The notes below the pieces were generated by a model that was not told where the DNA came from, made no database searches, and was given only the letters and a program-made list of their open reading frames with translations. A stretch of 64,000 nt of DNA from Inonotus obliquus. Its lineage: Eukaryota > Basidiomycota > Agaricomycetes > Hymenochaetales > Hymenochaetaceae. The stretch spans positions 3,100,001 through 3,164,000 of the forward strand of contig JAJHTX010000004.1 in the NCBI GenBank assembly GCA_032164295.1. Direction: 5' to 3'. Shown one piece after another: positions 10,062 through 21,484 of this stretch. Position 1 is the stretch's first letter; every line of letters starts with the position of its first letter. Both the position numbers and the translations under genes were made by a program.

Positions 10062-13000
10062 ATGATTGGCAAGAAAGTATCAGGAAAACAAAGAAAGCAC
10101 TTAGAGAGGGCTCGAAATGCTGGAAAATGTGGTGGAAAGGAGAATGGAGTGGTTACTCGGAAGTTTAAAATAATCAGTGATGCTCTGAAGAGAAGTGAGG
10201 AGCAACTTACGGAGACCATAGGTATCGCAGCAGAACGACAGCTGACGAACAGATGCCTTCAGAAGGCTGTTGCGATTCTGGAATCAAGAAATGTGAATCT
10301 GACTACGCACCTGGAAGAAGCACAACACAAGCTCACCAGTACTGCAGACCGCTTACTCGAGGCCTGAGCACGCTCGTCTGGCTCAAGCCAGGGCATACGA
10401 AACTCACGCAAGTCTATTAGGAACTTGCGCGAGTTGAACAGTCAGCTTCTCAATCAGATCGAAGCGAAGGAGAAAGAGCTTGCCAACCTTGCAGAACAAG
10501 GAAGGCTGCTACAGATGCAGCTCCATTCCTGCCTCACCTTCCTCAATCAGATGAGCACCACCCTTGGTTTTGTGTGCTTCGAGCGTACAGCTGCAGAAGC
10601 TCAACAACAGACTACCGAGAAGCTCATAGAGCACTTGAAGCTACAGGTTCAGCAAAACGAAGAGAGATACAAGAAAAATGTCAAGACCTTATGAAATCGC
10701 CATAGTTGGCTCCAGAAGATCACTGCTCGACTTCGAGTGAAGCTGTCCCGAGCTAAAAAAAAATCATTTGCCTTTCATCATTCAAAAAAATCACTATTGA
10801 AAGCTGCCGACTTACTCACCAGGGTATATTCAAGGCACCGTTTCGCACCCTGGTTCGTCGAATTGTTTCGTTGGGCTCACCCTTGTCAAAGTGCCGATTG
10901 GTTGTCGCCGAATTCTTCAAGTACATGTACAAGACATGAGGATTAGCACTGGAGGATAAACAAAAGGGAACAATTCATATACCTAGCACACGAACGATTC
11001 GACGAATAATTGGTGAGGGTGGTATTGCCTCAAAGTTGCAACTTGCACATGAACTGAAACAATCAAGAGGTAAGTAAGAACTTCAAAGTGGAATACAGTA
11101 TAACTCACCTATATTCTTACAGGATTTACAACAGGCGGTGATGGGACGACCAACAAGAATCAAAACTTTGAGTCCTTGCACTTCAATATGACACTAAACA
11201 AAGCGGATAGTGAAGACAAGCTTTTCTCAAGTCTTTCGCAAGAGAGAGACTCACCCAAAATACGTCGAGTTGTTCGATTTGGTGAGGTTCGACTATCAGC
11301 AAACCATCGAGCCGAAACGCAAGTGCAGGGTGACACTCACTTCATGCAGGAGTTGGTCGATATTCATGAGCAAAGCTCCTTGGCATGGGCAGCAGAGCCG
11401 ACCCCTCCACTCAGCATTACTACCCTCACTCTCAAGTACCATGGATCGCATGGGGATCACGCTGAAAACCAGAAGGCAAAGCATCGGTTGCTTGCTTCTT
11501 GGAAATCCGAGACGTCTTTGCGAGGGCTTGGCGCTCAGCATTTATTTTCAATGCCTGAAGAACAACGATCGAATTTGGTTCATAAAGAACGAGACCAAAT
11601 GATTCTAGAGTTGGGAGGTGAATCAGTATGGGCGAGTCTCAGTGATGAAGAGAAACAGCAGAACAAACTACGAACTATGAACAGACTGGCAAGGACCCTT
11701 GCAGATGAGGCTTTTTTGGCACTTCCAGAAGCTGAGAAGCACCGATTCATGCTGTTTGTCTGGAGCGGATGTGGCATGCATAAGGAACTGAATGCAGTGA
11801 AGGGAGGCGATTCAGCAATGTGTGAGGAATGGAAGAAACATCAAATCTCACCTCGACTCCTCGCAAATAAGGACAACACTGCTGTTTTGCAGCTTATGGA
11901 GGCAGACAACCCATTTGATGATGATGATGATGCACCCCGGGGTGAGAGTGCTGCAGAGAAGAGAGCCCGGGACGTTTCGAAATGTGGTGGAGTGAAACTC
12001 GTGAGTTTGATGGGAGTGCTGCTAAACAATAAGGATGATAAGAAAGGTCAGACTATACTCAGCTAGGATCTATTCTATAGGTACTTACTCAAGTCTCACA
12101 TGTTTAAACATGTAGGGCAGCATCATGTCTTCCGAGACCATGCAACATGCAAGCTTGGCCAACCGATTTTGTTTCCTGACACATCTAATACCCGTTATTC
12201 ATCATATCTTGATGCTGCTGCCGAAATCCTGGCACGTTTGGATTTCTATGTCGATTTTATGCAACGTGTTCGGTTCTCAAAGGAAAAACCTGGATTCAAT
12301 AACATGGAAGAAAACATTAGTGCAGCCTTGCAAGATGGACCAACACTCACCGAACTCGCATGCCTGTCTCTGTACTGGGAGGCAGTATCTGTCCCTTTCA
12401 TCTCTACCATTCGCAATAATGGACTCGAGGCAGTAAACACGCTCGATCTTGGCCCCTTGCTGCAGAATGTTCAGTCTCACATCAAGATACTCATCGACTC
12501 ACCAGATGTAATTCTTTCAGCCAATTCCGACTGTCAAGAGGCGATTATGGGTAGAAATGAGTCCTGGAACCGCCCTGATACAATCCAAGCGATTCAATTA
12601 CTCATTGCAAATTCAAGGCTCCCCGAGCTAAGAGCCCTGTTCAAGGCCTTTCTTATAGGGGCCTTGTTGACATGGGAGCAGTTTTCGTCAGAATTTAAAG
12701 CTGATGGTACAATTGTCGGACTTACCAACGAAGAACGACAGCTGGCATGGATGCCAGCTACAAACGATGCAAATGAAGGTGCTCTTGGTGCTTATAGAGT
12801 TTATTCGTGCAGGAATCCAAACGGTACAATACATCTATTCGATTCGCTATTCAGATATCAACGAAACAATATAGAAAGTTTTATCGAGAAGGAACTCACT
12901 GGGGAAAGGCACCAAGTCTTCTTGCGGAAACGGGCTCGAGAGGATGATGTGATAGGACAGGATAGGAAGCGGCACCGAGAAGTCAATGATGAGTGTGAGA

Positions 13001-13221
13001 GAGATGTAGAGGTACACAGAGAGAAAACAGAAAAAACGGCCCAACAGAAATCCGCCCATGAGAGGAAGCTCAGAGAGCTTCCCATCATGGTGGATCACGT
13101 GTCCATTGAGAAGCTTACCTCCTCTGACTTAAAGGATCAGCTGGACAAACTCAGAGATATCAAGAACAATATACTAAGCGTACCTTCAGTTGGTGAAATA
13201 GGTAGCAAGAGGCTGGACTGA
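10062..13221 (+). pseudogene. Transposase-like gene of the TIR element, decayed
   Basis: Reading runs from ATG 10062. The N-terminal part is a Lys/Glu-rich coiled coil. Exon junctions 11069/11123 and 12046/12116 join the rest in frame to the stop at 13221. Motifs in order: GTIHIPSTRTIRRIIGEGG, GFTTGGDGTT, GSHGDHAENQK, WSGCGMHKELNAVKGG, FPDTSNTRY, ATNDANEGALGAYR and a Lys/Arg-rich tail. Proteins with this motif order are widespread and uncharacterised in agaricomycetes. The spaced acidic residues (GDGTT, GDHAE, NDANEG) and the C..H motif suggest a DDE/RNase H-fold transposase; that is inference. The copy is broken by TGA at 10365-10367, 10692-10694 and 10937-10939, each at a place where CGA (Arg) would restore the frame, plus a frame change or unmodelled intron near 10740-10840. 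Confidence 0.75.
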
Positions 13222-13293
13222 CTGCAAATTTTGCTGGATGTCTTAGACCGGTACATAGCCCGTTCCTCTGGAGAACTAACAGTAGTCCATAAC

Positions 13294-13986
13294 CACCTGC
13301 GGATCCCACCCTACGTAATCAAATTAGAGGGAACTTCCCTGTCAAAAGTTCCCTCTAATTTGGTGCCATTATGAAATTATCCCTATACTACGATTAATAC
13401 TGTGTCCTGCACATTAATGATATATGGTTTATAGTGAAGACATGCCCGGTACGTGATCGACTCTCTGACTAATGCTTTATCTGACCAAGCACTCGAGTGA
13501 TCGACTCGCGTGACCGGGTATGGGCCCATACCCGCCGCTTGCCCGCGTCTTCGTTCAACGCCGATCGTCACGCGTCTTCGCACAATGCCAATCACCACGC
13601 GCTCGCTGTCTCGCACGATGAGCACGTATGTTTAACAATAACTCGCTCATTTCTCCACCGATTTTCTTCGTTATTTCACATTTGCTTATTATTTTTCGAG
13701 CAGAAAATTATTATACAAAGAGTAAAATGAATTATATTATTCTAAAAATAATTACACACTCCGCGCGACACCTCACCCGGCCAACCAACCAACCAACCAG
13801 CCAACCAGCCAGCCAGCCAACCAACCACCCATCCATCCACAGGACCATCCCAGCTGCTCGAACATTCGATCAAACGATGATATGCACGGTCGGATCACCG
13901 GTGTTTTCAAGCAATCGAACGGGCGACTGGTGGATACATTCATACAACCGACCGTGGCACACCATCCAACCCCGGCGAGTCAAAAA
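13294..13986 (+). repeat. Left long terminal inverted repeat of KDZ element
   Basis: About 693 bp, matching 20796-21484 in inverse. It contains a 16-bp-arm hairpin at 13321-13361 and an AACC/AGCC tandem tract at about 13778-13838. Differences from the right copy fall at CpG sites in every case I compared (13 positions), apart from length change in the tandem tract. Confidence 0.92.
13321..13361. repeat. Subterminal hairpin of KDZ element (left)
   Basis: Arms AAATTAGAGGGAACTT and its complement AAGTTCCCTCTAATTT around a 9-nt loop. The mirror copy is at 21418-21458. Likely an end-recognition structure. Confidence 0.75.
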
Positions 13987-14082
13987 TGCAATCGCTTACC
14001 ATCTTCTGGAAGGAATAGCGACACGGGAGTGAGCTTGCTTCATGGGATGAATGGACGACTGATTGGTGGTGGCACGATCGAT

Positions 14083-16371
14083 TCAATCGCGATGATCATT
14101 TGAGTCAGCGCGTTCCTTCCTTGGACCACGTTTCTTGCCCTTGTCTGACCTCTCCTTCCTCTTCCTCTTTGGTGGTCCACTAGATTCATCTGGTCGCTTG
14201 TCTGTTCGCTCGTCTTCACGCTCATCTGAGTCCTTGTGATGCTCGTCTGTCCCCTCTTCTGAGTCGTTTTCTATCGCCTCCCAATGACAATCACCTGCCT
14301 CAACTGTGTCGCAAACTTGTTCGAGTGTTCGTTCATTGAGATTGTCAATTGGACCAATCTTCTCGAGCGGCCAATTGACTGAACGTTGAAGAGAACTACG
14401 TGCAGCTGAGCTCGGTATCGAGCCCAGTATCCCATTCTACGCTTATCCCATGCTACAGTACTGTCCCATCTACACCTTCCAGTATCCACCAGCACACCTA
14501 GAGAAACTGTCGGTCCCATTTCTCGAAGTACCGAACGCCGAGAGTACCGGTACCAAGCGCCAAGAAACCCGGTACCGAGAATACCGAGAGTACCGAGTGC
14601 CGAGAAACCCGGTACCGAGACAATTTGACAATTCGACATGCTCTCATGACATGGATCGGACGTCTCCCTCTCTGGTATTCATTCCTGATGGTTGGACTAT
14701 GCATGCCGGTTCTTTGGGGAAGCTCAGGGTCAGTATCTGTTAAGGTTTTCAGGTCCAGTACCACCAGAAACGTGTCGGTATCAATCAGCAGGGGTGCAGA
14801 TCTCTTGTCCTGAGGACTTTTCATCCAGGGGTACTATATGCTACATTTTCATTGGTATCTTGTCCTCCCTAACCCTTTCTTGTTGTCCCCCTGATGGCGC
14901 TGCAATGTTCACTTTCCTTGTTACATTTTTCTTCAGACTTTTCTTTGTTTTGATCTTCCTTTCTACTTTCTCCTTTTGGATTTATGAGCTAACTACGGTA
15001 CAGTAGTATAAATATCTCCTGTTGTACGTAGTAGCTCTCCAGGTAATCTTAGGAGCTAGCCTCTAGCGTGAGGGCTCGGGTTTCCTCACCCCCTTCTCAG
15101 TTCCGTCTCAGTCTCCTCTCAAGCTTCGTCCCAGTCCCAGTCCAGTTCCATCTCAAGTGAACCTTCAGAGTTAGCCTCCCGTGTGAGAGCTTAGGTTTCC
15201 TTCCCAGTCCAGTCAACACTCTCAGCTACCAGCCTCCCCCAGTCTGTTTCTTGCTATACCACCCCGTGCTAGCAGTTTCCTTGCAGTACCGACCTGTACC
15301 GATGTTTTTCCCACGGTACCGACATTTTGTTATCCTTTGTATTCTGCACATCCACCTTTCGTTTCTGTACTGAGCTTTTGTTTTACAACGTTTCTGCACA
15401 TACCGAACCCGTTCGTTCAAGTACCGACCTGTACCGAGGTTTTTCCCATAGTATTAGACTCTTGTTTTGCTACGTTCTCTCTCATACCGACCTGTACCGA
15501 AGTTTTTCCCACGTTCTAAACTGTCCTTTTCATACCAGAATAACATACTCTTCGCTTCTGGCCCATCCATTCACTCCCCCATTTCATAGACAACAAGTAC
15601 CGTGAGCGTACTGGTTAAGTACCGGCACATATTAGCCCTCCCCCACTTAAAACCATACACCCCTCGTCTCGGTACCTCTGGTACCGGACGTGATCTCGCA
15701 CATTTAGCGACATCCTCGGACCATCCATGGCGAACTTTCGTGTTGTTTGCAAATCCGACAAGAAGATCGGCCAGACGAGTGTTGTGCTCCTCGCACAGTT
15801 GTTCGATCGTCAGCCTGGAAGGGAAACGAGCGGGCACCTTCGTGACGAGCGCGGGAATGAGCGCAGTGGGTGGCTGGTTTGTGACGCGCTGAAGGCGTAC
15901 ACGAGTGAGGTCGAAATCGGTTGTGATGATGTAGCGGTCTTCGACACGGTCGATTATATTGACCTACACAACAGAACAGATGGTTCGACTTAGTGAGCGA
16001 ACGAACGAACGAACGAACGAACAAATGAATGAATGAATGAATGGACGAACAAGGCCTTTCAAAAGTTTTGTGGTGAGCGTTGCGTGCTGAGAGTGCCAAT
16101 CATTAAAATTCATGAACGTCAAAATTTTGTGTAGAGGGTCCGAGTCCTCGCGGCGTTCGTCCGCATGTTCGAGCAGAAGATCGAAGAAAGCGGCCTTTTG
16201 CTCAATCGTCCACGTAGATGGACGATCGATGTGGAAGGGCACAGCGCCATGTGGAACGACAGCGCGAGGAGCATTCCTCGACCTTGTTGCCAAGCCTTCA
16301 CGTGCCTCGACCTGCCATTGAGGCATGATGTCGTCGATGCGATCGAAGCGACCAGTCGGATTGGTGGACAT
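14083..16371 (-). CDS. Unknown passenger gene of the KDZ element, interrupted
   Basis: ATG at 16371 opens a reading frame with a basic leader and the stretch WTIEQKAAFFDLLLEHADER. A likely intron spans about 16039-15963: it contains a GAAC/GAAT tandem repeat, and its splice GT-AG rejoins in frame. Exon 2 reads VNIIDRVEDRYIITTDFDL and then RLTIEQLCEEHNTRLADLL. Coding resumes near 14400 with WPLEKIGPIDNLNERTLEQV, an acidic Asp/Glu/His run and a basic nuclear-signal-like tail (PPKRKRKERSDKGKKRGPRK), stopping at 14083. Between the two halves lies ~1.3 kb of GTACCG-rich DNA that looks inserted. I do not recognise the family. The acidic and basic tail suggests a nuclear, DNA- or chromatin-associated role. 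KDZ elements in mushrooms are known to travel with TET/JBP genes, but I see no HxD iron-binding motif. Confidence 0.5.
14400..15690. repeat. GTACCG-rich, internally repetitive insert
   Basis: A block with an unusual density of GGTACC/GTACCG words. Near 14520-14635 runs of GAGTACCGAG and CCCGGTACCGAG repeat. Near 15288, 15421 and 15485 a ~28-bp unit containing CCGACCTGTACCG plus GTTTTTCCCA occurs three times. It lies between two well-coded halves of the KDZ passenger gene. It may be a nested non-autonomous element or a greatly expanded intron; its ends are not resolved. Confidence 0.55.
16000..16045. repeat. Tetranucleotide tandem repeat (GAAC/GAAT)
   Basis: Alternating GAAC then GAAT units within the proposed intron of the KDZ passenger gene. 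Confidence 0.8.
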
Positions 16372-16499
16372 GAGGACGGACGGACGGACGGACGACTAAG
16401 TGGGGGGATGAGAGAGTGGGTGAGAGGACGAGTGAACAAGGGGACACATCCCTCAAGTGACTATAAATCGAAGCTTATCAACTAAGTTTAGACCTGCTT

Positions 16500-17226
16500 T
16501 CTCACCAAGAATTGCTTCCGTTGCTTCCATTCACCACAATGCTTATCAGCCACACATCTCCGTCAATCAGTTGCCAAATTTAGTCAAATGTTCCTCAGAT
16601 GTGCGAGAACTATGCTCGAAACTCATGTCTGCCAGTTCGTTTGACCCAAAGATTTAAACTCTATATGTACTACTTGGCATCAGACATAAGTTTCAAATAA
16701 ATCAAGCTATTTGCTTGTAAAAATACGAGGATAGAAATAATTATATATACTTGAAGTGTATTGATCATATGTATCACCATTATGTCACAAGTGCATAGTA
16801 TCTAACTAATTATGCTAAGTACAAAGCATTTGGTCCTCTATGAGATGTTGAAAATCAGCAGTGAATGAGGTGATAGTATGGTACTCTGTTAGGGGTGTAA
16901 AGCCAGAAAATTGAGAAATGTGTTCTTCAGACGCAAATTGTTATTTCTGCTGGTCTTGATTAAGTGATAGCAATGAACAGGTAGGTTTACATTGAAAAGT
17001 TTAGGCGTACATCAGATTATCTCATAGTTCTGAATATACCTGAGTTTTTAAATAGTATTCAAGAATTATTTTGAGTTGATAGTACTCAGTCAGGTGGTCA
17101 GTCACCAAACCAAACATATGATTGACATGCTACACCATCATTTGAATCTACATACACTCGTCTGACTACATATGCTATGAAATGTTTTGATCCACTTAAC
17201 CAGATAGTCACTGGTAATTATTAGTG
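16500..17226. other. AT-rich spacer inside KDZ element
   Basis: Between the passenger gene's promoter side and the transposase stop codon. AT-rich with no coding signal; presumably the transposase 3' UTR and passenger gene promoter. Confidence 0.4.
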
Positions 17227-20200
17227 TCAGTCCTCGGCAGCATCCAAAACATCAAAAATCACATCCATTTTCTCTGCATCAGTATCCGAATCATCTGAAT
17301 CGCTAGTGCTGTCAACTCCATTCTTATCACGTTGTTTGCACGGTTCATTCGATTCTCTGCCTATTCCAGCTATCGGTACGTTTACTGAGACAAACATTTG
17401 AATTGGTTTGCCAGCTCTTTCAGGTAAGTTCAAGCCGAGACTTGCAATTTGCACAAGTCGTTGACGTTGTACTTGGTTCACCTGTACCTGGATGTTCAAC
17501 CGTTTCTGCAACTGAAAGGCAAGATGATTATTTTCTTGCTCTAGTACTGCTAATTGGTGCTTCATTTCAGCTTCGACATCATTCATAAAGACGAGCAGTC
17601 GGCTTTGCTCAACATCCAAACGGGCGAGCTCCTCACGCGAACACTGCAGCTTAAAGAAAGCAGCTACTGCTTCTCGAGCAGCAGGTCAAGTCCACGGTTT
17701 CTCGAGCACGTCGTACCGACTCTCACGCAAGAGATCAAACTCGCCCACGAAGACATACTCAAGAACTTCTGCAACATTAATGGGATTTCGAGGATTCGGA
17801 AGGTCGAGTGCTGCCTTGTTATACTTCGTTACTGCCGTTCGAATGGCTTGAGAACACGATTTCAAAGCTTTCGCTATTTGAGTTCGCTGGCGGTAACCTT
17901 TATGAATGTACGGACGTCAATAATAATCATACGGTCAATTTAGGCAAAGTCATACACGTTCCGATACGATTCATTTTCGATAACTCGAACAATCGTGAGA
18001 CTACAAGGTTTTCGAGATGATCGACTGCCTTGCGGTATGCCTTTTCAGCAAGCGTCCTGTCTGCCCCACGCCATTCGGGGCAATCGGGAGTCCATCTATC
18101 TTTCACACTGAGCTTTTCTTTGAGAGCCTGGGCCGTCGTTTGAAGCACCGTAAGAGTCTCCAGACTCTTCCTCCGAGCACATTCAGCAGCACGAGTGGAC
18201 GCAGAGTCACCCGAATAGTATGTCACCGTGTCAAACTGATCGGGCGGGATTTCAGACCAAACTTACATTGATTTCTTAAATGACGACCTTTTGCTTTATC
18301 AGTCGGCAACCTAGTAGACATGAACATGGACTCACTGGGCTTCGTTCAAAGACTTGAGCGTCTGTACGTACTCACTTGCGATTATGTCCGTTTCGGGGAC
18401 CTGTGAGACTGAGGAAAGATACGCGCATTCCTCCTCCTTCCAGCGCTCAAATGTTGTGTCTGACGAGACGTCTAGTTCGCACTTTAGTTGGTCGAGCTTC
18501 TGCATGAGGGTCGCAATGTTATTCAAAGCCTGTTTATAATTTGAGTATATGAACGAGCCTATAAATAGTTTCAACGAATCGTTTAAACAATAGTTTTGTG
18601 CGCAAAACTCACTTAAGCCTATAAACCGATCTTGGTTCCATCTTTCGAAATGATGTATGATCACTTGATGACGATGGTACGAAGATGCGTGTCGAGTGCA
18701 CAGAGCGACACGATTCGATTCAGAGAATATACGTTCGCAACCTTCGAAATCCTCCAAACCGACACCCTGCTGATAGAGTGGATGCCAGCGAAGTTGACAT
18801 TTGCGACAATGCGCATGTCCATGGAACGCGTTGACGCATAATTTAAAATTCGAGTTCTTCGCCTTTGGGCCCAACAAAGGACTATTTCGAACGGTCGCAC
18901 TGAACCCGCACCCGATATCATAACCAGTCATGACATCCTCCCTGAAGGTATCGATCAATTGGTTCACGAGAGTGAGCGGATACTTGGACCTGCAAGAAAT
19001 TATATCAAGGACGACCGGAAGAACGACTATTTGGAAAGACGTACAGCTCCCCGCTTCACACCATATTGCAAAGATAGAGCACAACACCATGTCTGCACGA
19101 TGCGACAAATATGCCCGTTTCCTCAAAAATTCCCCACATTCGTTTCTTCGAATCCTCGCCTAGGTTGGTCCACCGATCCACGCAAGGTGATTCATCATCC
19201 GGACCTTCAATAGGCCGCGAGCTAGCCGTCAGTTGTTCTGTTGCATTGTTTTGACGACTTTTGACCTCATCCTGAAATTTATTCACTGTCGAACGATCGA
19301 CCATCATGTACGATGAAACCCTTCGCGAGTCGGGTAGCTCGATGCTCTCTGAGAGCGTACCCCCAGCTGCTGTTACGTCCTTCCTTCGTTCGACTCGCTT
19401 CAACGACTCGTTTCCGTCAATGGCAGTCAAGATGGATGGTGTGAGGGGTGATTCCCCGTCGAGCTTGTACGCACAGCACGGGCAGCATTTTTGTATCATT
19501 CCACGTCTTGACTTGAACAAAAGATCGTCGAGTCGATTGTTAATCCTCAGCCTGATTTCGAAGTATGCATCGTACGCATTGCGACTTGTGCGAGACATTG
19601 ATGGATTATAAACTACCTATGTCCTATCAGTCAATTGAACGTATTGTGTTTTTTTTTTGCCACTCACTTGTTGTAAATCACATAAGGAACGCACGAATGA
19701 CTGAAAGCTGAGAGTCGCACATCTACTTATGATGACATAGAAGAGTTCGAGCGTGTCGAACGCAATGGCCGCCTCGGGGTGAAGTGGGGAGGTTGCCATA
19801 TACCCATGTCGGGCCAACGTGACGACGAAGTCCTCGTCTGGGACTCGTGGCAAGGAAACGGATGAATGATCTTAATGAAAGGCGTGAGCACGAGTCGATG
19901 GTTGAGCTAATAACATACCTTTTGTTCGAATAACCAAAATCTCTGGATGCATGTCGACTGAAGTGTTTCCATGAGCTGGTGGAGATCCAGAAGCATTCCA
20001 TGATAGATATGCATCAACGAAGCGATCGTATTGTAACATCCAGGCATTGTTCATGCATAGCCTGCGATCCCTCTGCGTACGTGAATCGTGTTTCCCATTA
20101 CTTCAGTTGCATCCGTCAATACTGTTGTAATGCCATCAAGTGTTCTAACGTACCTGACCATTGCCTCGACGAACTCAATCCCTGCTGAATCAACATCTTG

Positions 20201-20449
20201 AAGTGGTTCATCAACCCATTCATCATCATCTTTGTATATCATGAAAGCATCTATATCGCCGTGGACGAGCTGCATCTCGCTTCGAATCGCCGCATTCTTG
20301 CATTCGATCTGCCTGGCCACATTGTCTCTCGCTCGTCCCGAACGGGTTTGTATTGATCTTTCAGTTTGACGGCGTAGGTGCAGGCTCGATGAGGAAGAAA
20401 TAGAACCTTGAATCCTCTTCGATAAAACGCCGTGACGATCTGCAGGCAT
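17227..20449 (-). pseudogene. KDZ transposase (CxC2-type), one premature stop
   Basis: Coding segments run in order from about 20449 down to 17227 with several short introns; the intron 17955..17898 was resolved in frame. The start at 20449 (MPADRHGVLSK) is a choice. Motifs match KDZ transposases: CPCCAYKLDGE; AIDGNESLKR (first Asp); PCVDRWTNLGED; MWGIFEETGIFVASCRHG; GYDIGCGF (second Asp); FHGHAHCRKCQLRWHPLY; GLEDFEGCERIFSESN (Glu); LENLVVSRLFELSKMN; and a coiled-coil C-terminus ending LDAAED. The enzyme excises and inserts the element. TGA at 17686-17688 splits KPWT from PAAREAV; CGA would restore Arg. The upstream catalytic core has no stop that I could see, so this copy may be only recently dead, or the stop may truncate only the C-terminus. 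Confidence 0.88.
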
Positions 20450-20795
20450 GGTGAGCGAGCGAACACTGCTCCAGTTGTGAGGAGTGTAAGGTATGATAGT
20501 GTCACACCCGTCGATCACTATCAACAGTCGGCAAGATGAACACAACCACTTGCTTATTCACTCACCCGATCTACATTTCCGTTCGCTCGACGCTGGTGCC
20601 CATCGTCAATCGCTCATCAGAGCAATCCTGCAACATGCTTGTGAATGACCGCTTTCAATTAAGCAAAACGGCTTCCCTCTGCGATCGCGACCATCTGCTT
20701 CGGTGTCTGACCAACCTCGAGATAATATCTACCCCCTATCCTTCACATCTACATCATTACTGCCCTCAACTGCCTACATACAAGATGGTTGGATC

Positions 20796-21484
20796 TTTTT
20801 GACTCGCCGGGGTTGGATGGTGTGCCACGGTCGGTTGTATGAATGTATCCACCAGTCGCCCGTTCGATTGCTCGAAAACACCGGTGATCCGACTGCGCAT
20901 ATCATCGTTTGATCAAATGTTTGAGCAGCTGGGATGGTCCTGTGGATGGATGGGTGGTTGGTTGGTTGGCTGGCTGGCTGGTTGGTTGGTTGGTTGGCTG
21001 GGTGAGGTGTCGCGCGGAGTGTGTAATTATTTTTAGAATAATATAATTCATTTTACTCTTTGTATAATAATTTTCCGCTCGAAAAATAATAAGCAAATGT
21101 GAAATAACGAAGAAAATCGGTGGAGAAATGAGCGAGTTATTGTTAAACATACGTGCTCATCGTGCGAGACAGCGAGCGCGTGGTGATCGGCGTTGTGCAA
21201 AGACGCGCGACGATCGGCGTTGAACGAAGACGCGGGCAAGCGGCGGGTATGGGCCCATACCCGGTCACGCGAGTCGATCACTCGAGTGCTTGGTCAGATA
21301 AAGCATTAGTCAGAGAGTCGATCACGTACCGGGCATGTCTTCACTATAAACCATATATCATTAATGCGCAGGACACAGTATTAATCGTAGTATAGGGATA
21401 ATTTCATAATGGCACCAAATTAGAGGGAACTTTTGACAGGGAAGTTCCCTCTAATTTGATTACATAGGGTGGGATCCACAGGTG
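20796..21484 (-). repeat. Right long terminal inverted repeat of KDZ element
   Basis: Inverse of 13294-13986, with the mirror hairpin at 21418-21458 and the TTGG/CTGG tandem tract at about 20950-21000. Confidence 0.92.

Larger units (their letters stand above)
13294..21484. mobile_element. KDZ (Kyakuja-Dileera-Zisupton) DNA transposon, 8191 bp
   Basis: Inserted 73 bp after the stop of the host element's transposase gene. Ends are CACCTGYGGATCCCACC inverted. The 8-bp target duplication is TCCATAAC (13286-13293) versus TCCGTAAC (21485-21492), one CpG transition apart; 8 bp is the size known for Zisupton-type elements. Terminal inverted repeats are ~690 bp. It carries a KDZ transposase gene (17227-20449) and a second gene (14083-16371), both on the minus strand. 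Confidence 0.93.

Noticed and set aside
13778..13838. AACC/AGCC tandem tract as CRISPR-like or telomeric repeat
   Set aside because: A simple low-complexity tract inside both KDZ terminal repeats, without spacers.
14083..16371. TET/JBP dioxygenase as the KDZ passenger gene
   Set aside because: Known association of such genes with KDZ elements suggested it, but no HxD…H metal motif is visible in the frames I joined.
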